From: Candidatus Methanomethylophilaceae archaeon
GTDB lineage: Archaea; Thermoplasmatota; Thermoplasmata; Methanomassiliicoccales; Methanomethylophilaceae
Assembly: GCA_023230065.1 (NCBI GenBank)
Contig: JALNYB010000047.1
Span: forward strand, 1-9,669
DNA: 9,669 nt
Reading direction: 5' to 3'
Within the stretch, counting starts at the first letter, position 1. Every line of letters begins with the position of its first letter. The notes below the pieces were generated by a model. That model was not told the DNA's origin. It did not search any database and saw only the letters and a program-made list of their open reading frames with translations. The translations under genes and the position numbers were made by a program. Positions 6,698-9,669 of this stretch are shown piece by piece.

Positions 6698-6730
6698 AGT
6701 TGTCCAATCTAAGAAATGGTATACCCGACC

Positions 6731-6740
6731 CATATTTAAA
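6731..6740 (-). promoter_or_regulatory. TATA-box promoter of the uL3 ribosomal operon
   Basis: The minus strand reads TTTAAATATG preceded by a C, a near-ideal archaeal TATA box. Transcription would begin about 25 bases downstream, near 6708-6712, giving a leader of about 170 nt before the uL3 ATG. A second AT-rich element, CTTATATTAG, at about 6754-6763 is an alternative box. The gap upstream of the first gene of the operon supports a promoter here. Confidence 0.65.
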
Positions 6741-6780
6741 GACTACTGTACACCTAATATAAGGGAGAAAGAATGGGCCA

Positions 6781-6791
6781 GGAGAAAAAGT
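6781..6791 (-). terminator. Possible T-rich terminator after the DUF5611-like gene
   Basis: Directly after the TAA stop of the 106-residue gene the minus strand reads AACTTTTTCTCC, followed by the pyrimidine run TTCTTTCTCCC. Archaeal termination commonly uses short T tracts. No stem-loop is evident. The call is weak, but it fits the placement of a new promoter just downstream. Confidence 0.35.
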
Positions 6792-7112
6792 TTACTCGCC
6801 TTTCTTGGCTTTTGCCTGAGCTCTCTTCATGCGAGCTTTTGCATCGAAACCTGTAGCTTTCTCCGCAAATACATTGAGCTTCCTCTTACTATCGAGGATA
6901 TCTGCATCCATCATAGCCCCGGTCTTGTTTGTTGTGACAATATCGAGTTTATCTTTCGCAATTATCTTGACCTTGATCGAGGCCAAAACACCATAGGAAG
7001 AAACAAGCAAATCTCCTTCTTCTGACACATTGCCAAAAACCTCTTTCATAAGGTCTTTTAAAAGACCGCCTTCAATATTCTTGAACCATCCTTTCTTAAT
7101 ATCATAATCCAT
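6792..7112 (-). CDS. Small protein resembling the DUF5611 family, function unknown
   Basis: The 106-residue product begins MDYDIKKGWFKNIEGGLLKDLMKEVFG. It continues with alternating strand-like segments (DLLVSSYGVLASIKVKIIAKDKLDIVTTNK) and ends in a very basic helix (DAKARMKRAQAKAKKGE) that could bind nucleic acid. It has no cysteine, signal peptide or membrane segment. The opening and length recall DUF5611 proteins of Thermoplasmatota; this assignment is from memory. The gene is real: it starts four bases after the stop of the radical SAM gene, and GGAAGTGA acts both as ribosome-binding site and as that stop. It is therefore probably co-transcribed with it. No molecular function is known to me. 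Confidence 0.8.
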   Translation of the reverse strand: MDYDIKKGWFKNIEGGLLKDLMKEVFGNVSEEGDLLVSSYGVLASIKVKIIAKDKLDIVTTNKTGAMMDADILDSKRKLNVFAEKATGFDAKARMKRAQAKAKKGE

Positions 7113-7116
7113 TTTT

Positions 7117-8109
7117 TCACTTCCTAATCATTAGGTCGTTGTCAAACCCTCTGTCGAGATCCGTTGCTGTACCCAGTAACTCCTCTGCTTCCATATAACG
7201 TTTCCACAGATCCTTGCATTCACATGTAACCTCCAGATCCTTTGGGTCCTGAGTGAATGAAAATTTCTCTATTGCATCCAGAGCTGCCCTGTCGCATATG
7301 CCACAGTTATGAACACCTCTCTGAGAACCTCCTCCGGAAGGCGATGACATCAGACGCGCATTAACTGTTCCAGATAACTGTTTTAATACTTCTATCAGAG
7401 ACCATATCCATGGTGATCTGAACTCCCCTCTCTTCCACATACGTTCAACATATGTACCGCGCTGAACGTTGATCGGATTGACAGATATCTCATCCGAGAA
7501 AGGATCTGCAAACCTTGCAGAATTGACTGAATCCTCTATGGCCTTCGACTCCGTAATAAACAATGGTTTCAAAAGCAAGTATGTCCTTACTGTCAAACCT
7601 GCATCTTTAATGGCCATTCCGGCCCTCTTACTATCTTGTTCCGTAAATCCTTTATTAATGGATGTACGAAGAATATCAGGATTGGAACTCTCCAATCCCA
7701 ATGCAATAGTTAATGATCTAGGTAATGTACTAAGAACATCGTTCGTAACAAATTCAGGACGACTCTCTACCAATATGCGTCCACAGTCTGAGAACTCATC
7801 GAATATTCTATCTCTTATGGAGATAGGAATCTCTTTCTCGTCTAGGAAACTTCCAGATGTGTAAATCTTGACGAACGGCTCCCCTTCATATTTTGAAAGA
7901 GCCTGATCTATCTGTCTATTGAGATCATCCTCTGTTATGCTGCTTATGGATGCCTGTCTGTATCCACACATGGTACATCCACCTGTCTTAGCCCAGCAAC
8001 ATCCGCTGGTACGCATGATCATGACAAGAGTATCTGATATCTTACCATTCACAAGGTCTTTTTCTTTCCACAGTGTTTCAAGCTGCGAGGGTGATCTTTT
8101 CTCCTTCAT
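7117..8109 (-). CDS. Radical SAM protein, probable archaeosine synthase subunit RaSEA
   Basis: RaSEA is the radical SAM partner of ArcS that completes conversion of modified guanine 15 of archaeal tRNA to archaeosine. The 330-residue product carries the Fe-S motif as RTSGCCWAKTGGCTMCGY: Cys37, Cys45 and Cys48 in a CX7CX2C spacing, with an extra Cys38. A TIM-barrel-like body follows, with KIYTSGSFLDEKEIP, VESRPEFV, LGLESSNPDIL, GLTVRTYLLLKPLF and VNPINVQRGTYVE. The C-terminal part has GGSQRGVHNCGICD (Cys269, Cys272) and TCEC (Cys296, Cys298), possibly a second metal site. The pattern matches the Elp3/MiaB-related COG1244 group to which I assign RaSEA. Other radical SAM activities remain possible. 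No strong ribosome-binding site precedes the ATG at 8109. Confidence 0.82.
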   Translation of the reverse strand: MKEKRSPSQLETLWKEKDLVNGKISDTLVMIMRTSGCCWAKTGGCTMCGYRQASISSITEDDLNRQIDQALSKYEGEPFVKIYTSGSFLDEKEIPISIRDRIFDEFSDCGRILVESRPEFVTNDVLSTLPRSLTIALGLESSNPDILRTSINKGFTEQDSKRAGMAIKDAGLTVRTYLLLKPLFITESKAIEDSVNSARFADPFSDEISVNPINVQRGTYVERMWKRGEFRSPWIWSLIEVLKQLSGTVNARLMSSPSGGGSQRGVHNCGICDRAALDAIEKFSFTQDPKDLEVTCECKDLWKRYMEAEELLGTATDLDRGFDNDLMIRK

Positions 8110-8157
8110 TTGGCCTGACCGTCCGTTATAACATCAACGGGCACGTAATTCTGATAG

Positions 8158-8173
8158 TTAATCCTTCTTAATC
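8158..8173. repeat. Direct repeat TTAATC with 10-bp period
   Basis: TTAATC occurs at 8158-8163 and again at 8168-8173, one helical turn apart, upstream of the flavoprotein promoter. A second tandem repeat, CTCATA twice, occupies 8185-8196 and abuts the TATA element. Either could be a regulator site or chance; the copies are short. Confidence 0.35.
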
Positions 8174-8196
8174 GCAAGCTCTACCTCATACTCATA

Positions 8197-8205
8197 CCTT
8201 TATAC
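8197..8205 (+). promoter_or_regulatory. TATA-box promoter of the flavoprotein gene
   Basis: CCTTTATAC on the plus strand fits an archaeal TATA box. Initiation about 25 bases downstream, near 8227, would leave a leader of about 30 nt before the ATG at 8259. The reverse complement (GTATAAAGG) could also serve the minus-strand gene. Confidence 0.5.
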
Positions 8206-8258
8206 GCGCAAAGAAACATTAATAAGTGTTTGTCTAATCACTCAAACAGGTAAGCCAT

Positions 8259-9611
8259 ATGGCTAAGAACATTATCATCATTGGTTCGGGAGCAGCGGGA
8301 ATGACTGCAGCTTCCACCGCTAGGGCAACAGATCCTAAAGCAAACATTACCGTCTTCACCGAAGATGAGGACATAGCATATTCTCCCTGTGTCATCCCCT
8401 GGGTCCTCGAAGGAAAAACCGAGTGGAAAGACATTATCATGCACACACCGGATTTCTATGCCAAAGAAAAGAACATTGACGTATTGATAAAAACAAAAGT
8501 AGAATCTGTGGACGATACTGCTAAAACAGTAACCGCCAACGGAAAAACCTACAACTACGATTCACTAGTCCTTGCAACAGGCGGAAAGGTCTTCATACCA
8601 CCTATACAGGGAATCGATCTCAAGGGAGTATTCATTGTAAGAACTGTCAGAGACGGCAAAAATATTGAAAATGCCCTCAAAGATGCAAAAAAAGTTGTTA
8701 TCGGCGGAGCAGGTGTCATCGGATTAGAAATTGCACTTGCACTCATAAACCTCGGAAAAGATGTTACTGTCATCGAAATGATGGACCAGGTCATTCCCCG
8801 TATCGCAGACAAAGATATGGCAGACCCAATACAAAAATACCTTGAAAATAAAGGTGTCAGGTTCATCATGAAAGCACCCATCCAGGCAGTAAATGGAACT
8901 GAAAGAGTATCCAGCGTAACAGCAGCCGGACTAGAATATCCATGCGATATGATCATCTTTGCAACTGGAGTACGTGCCAATATAGATATCGCCAAACAAT
9001 TGGGACTAGATGTCGGACAATTAGGGGCTCTCGCAGTAGCACCTACGCTTCAGACTTACAAAAGAGGACGCCTTGTTCCTGATATTTTCGCAGCGGGAGA
9101 TGTTATTCAATGTCAGTCCGCAATTATGCCTGGCCCCACAATGAGCCAACTCGGATCCACGGCGGTAAAAGAAGGAATTGTTGCAGGAAAAAACGCAGCA
9201 GGAGAAAAAGTACACTTTGGCGGAGTCGCTAGCCCATGGGTCAGCGTGATAGGCGATAAACAGATTGCAGGAACGGGGCTCTCCATGGGGCTTGCATCAT
9301 GGTATGGTATCGAAGTCGTAATAGGAAAAGCGATAGGATTTACACGCGCGAGATATTATCCTGGCGGAAAAGAACTTATTGTAAAAGTATTAGCAGACAA
9401 AACGACACATAGGATAATCGGAGCTCAGATCATCGCGGGCGAGGAAGCTACTGGTCGCATCAACTGGTTGACCTCGGCAGCCATCGAAGGCGTAACAGCA
9501 GAAGATTTCATCGTACGTTCTGAAAACGCATACTGCCCACCTACGTCGATGGTGCAGGATGTTGTCATCAAAGCTGTCAAAGACCTCTGTATCAATCTCA
9601 AATCACAGTGA
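8259..9611 (+). CDS. FAD-dependent pyridine nucleotide-disulfide oxidoreductase, CoA-disulfide reductase/NADH oxidase family
   Basis: The 450-residue product is a soluble flavoenzyme that should use NAD(P)H to reduce a thiol/disulfide substrate such as CoA disulfide, or oxygen; the exact substrate cannot be read from the sequence. The FAD-binding motif is GSGAAG (residues 9-14). The single redox-active cysteine is Cys44 in YSPCVIPWV, the position used by the CoADR/Nox group. LVLATGG (103-109) and the NAD(P) motif GGAGVIGLE (149-157) follow, then the second FAD motif DIFAAGD (275-281) and a dimerisation domain from about residue 325. Near the C-terminus it has AYCPPTSMVQD, with Cys426 beside the motif usually read as Y-x-PP. 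AGGT lies seven bases before the ATG. The codon style is more A-rich (AAA, GGA, ATA) than in the ribosomal genes, which is not by itself evidence of transfer. Confidence 0.92.
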   Translation: MAKNIIIIGSGAAGMTAASTARATDPKANITVFTEDEDIAYSPCVIPWVLEGKTEWKDIIMHTPDFYAKEKNIDVLIKTKVESVDDTAKTVTANGKTYNYDSLVLATGGKVFIPPIQGIDLKGVFIVRTVRDGKNIENALKDAKKVVIGGAGVIGLEIALALINLGKDVTVIEMMDQVIPRIADKDMADPIQKYLENKGVRFIMKAPIQAVNGTERVSSVTAAGLEYPCDMIIFATGVRANIDIAKQLGLDVGQLGALAVAPTLQTYKRGRLVPDIFAAGDVIQCQSAIMPGPTMSQLGSTAVKEGIVAGKNAAGEKVHFGGVASPWVSVIGDKQIAGTGLSMGLASWYGIEVVIGKAIGFTRARYYPGGKELIVKVLADKTTHRIIGAQIIAGEEATGRINWLTSAAIEGVTAEDFIVRSENAYCPPTSMVQDVVIKAVKDLCINLKSQ

Positions 9612-9617
9612 TCTAAC

Positions 9618-9669
9618 ATGGATTATCAAGATTACAAGTATCTGTATGAAAAACTCAACAGACCAGAGG
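9618..9669 (+). CDS. Start of an unidentified downstream gene (first 17 codons)
   Basis: An ATG at 9618 opens a frame reading MDYQDYKYLYEKLNRPE to the window edge without a stop. It begins six bases after the stop of the flavoprotein gene, with GTGAT from that stop region acting as a possible ribosome-binding site. That layout suggests a shared transcript. The visible part is polar and tyrosine-rich; I do not recognise it. Confidence 0.6.
   Translation, partial: MDYQDYKYLYEKLNRPE

Larger units (their letters stand above)
8110..8258. promoter_or_regulatory. Divergent intergenic promoter region
   Basis: This 149-base gap separates the minus-strand RaSEA-like gene and the plus-strand flavoprotein gene. 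It holds a TATA element usable on either strand near 8197-8205, a TTATAA element at 8126-8131 too close to the RaSEA ATG for a normal leader, and short direct repeats at 8158-8173 and 8185-8196. No RNA gene is apparent. Confidence 0.55.

Noticed and set aside
8126..8131. TTATAA as the promoter of a leaderless RaSEA-like transcript
   Set aside because: Initiation 25 bases downstream would fall inside the gene, about six bases past the ATG at 8109; a TATA element farther upstream fits better, although a downstream start codon cannot be excluded.
8555..8995. Minus-strand 146-codon reading frame
   Set aside because: It is the antisense shadow of the flavoprotein's FAD/NAD domains; no ribosome-binding site or family resemblance.

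Overview
The window is archaeal. Most of it is the S10/spc-type ribosomal protein cluster, read on the minus strand from about 6740 down to the left edge. The order is uL3-uL4-uL23-uL2-uS19-uL22-uS3-uL29-aIF1-Rnp1-uS17-uL14-uL24-eS4. The archaeal markers are eS4, the RNase P subunit Rnp1 and the initiation factor aIF1 inside the operon, the archaeal uL3/uL4 forms, TATA-box promoters, and a radical SAM protein resembling the archaeosine enzyme RaSEA. A small DUF5611-like protein and the gene order suggest Thermoplasmatota, possibly Methanomassiliicoccales. That placement is an inference from recalled families, not from a search.

Layout: (1) 1-6538, minus strand: fourteen tightly packed translation genes, with junctions that either overlap by 1-4 bases or leave gaps of at most about 14 bases. 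(2) 6539-6791: a 253-base gap with a strong TATA box (6731-6740), a likely 5' leader of about 170 nt for the uL3 operon with three inverted repeats, and a T-rich stretch that may end the upstream transcript. (3) 6792-8109, minus strand: a two-gene unit of the RaSEA-like radical SAM enzyme followed by a 106-residue DUF5611-like protein. (4) 8110-8258: a divergent promoter region. (5) 8259-9669, plus strand: a CoA-disulfide reductase/NADH oxidase-like flavoprotein and the first 17 codons of an unidentified downstream gene.

The minus-strand genes make a coherent translation neighbourhood: ribosomal proteins, start-codon selection (aIF1), tRNA 5' processing (Rnp1) and probably tRNA modification (RaSEA). 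The plus-strand flavoprotein belongs to a separate redox transcription unit. Many stop codons lie inside or against the Shine-Dalgarno sequence of the next gene, which implies translational coupling. Those Shine-Dalgarno positions also fix several start codons downstream of the longest possible reading frame. All 16 visible stop codons are TGA or TAA, none TAG.

I found no mobile element, CRISPR array, tRNA or rRNA, and nothing that amounts to a new defence or metabolic system. The points most worth a second look are the structured uL3 leader with an SD-like element inside a hairpin, the 67-codon reading frame within that leader, the DUF5611-like gene coupled to the RaSEA-like gene, and unusual cysteines in the two redox enzymes.
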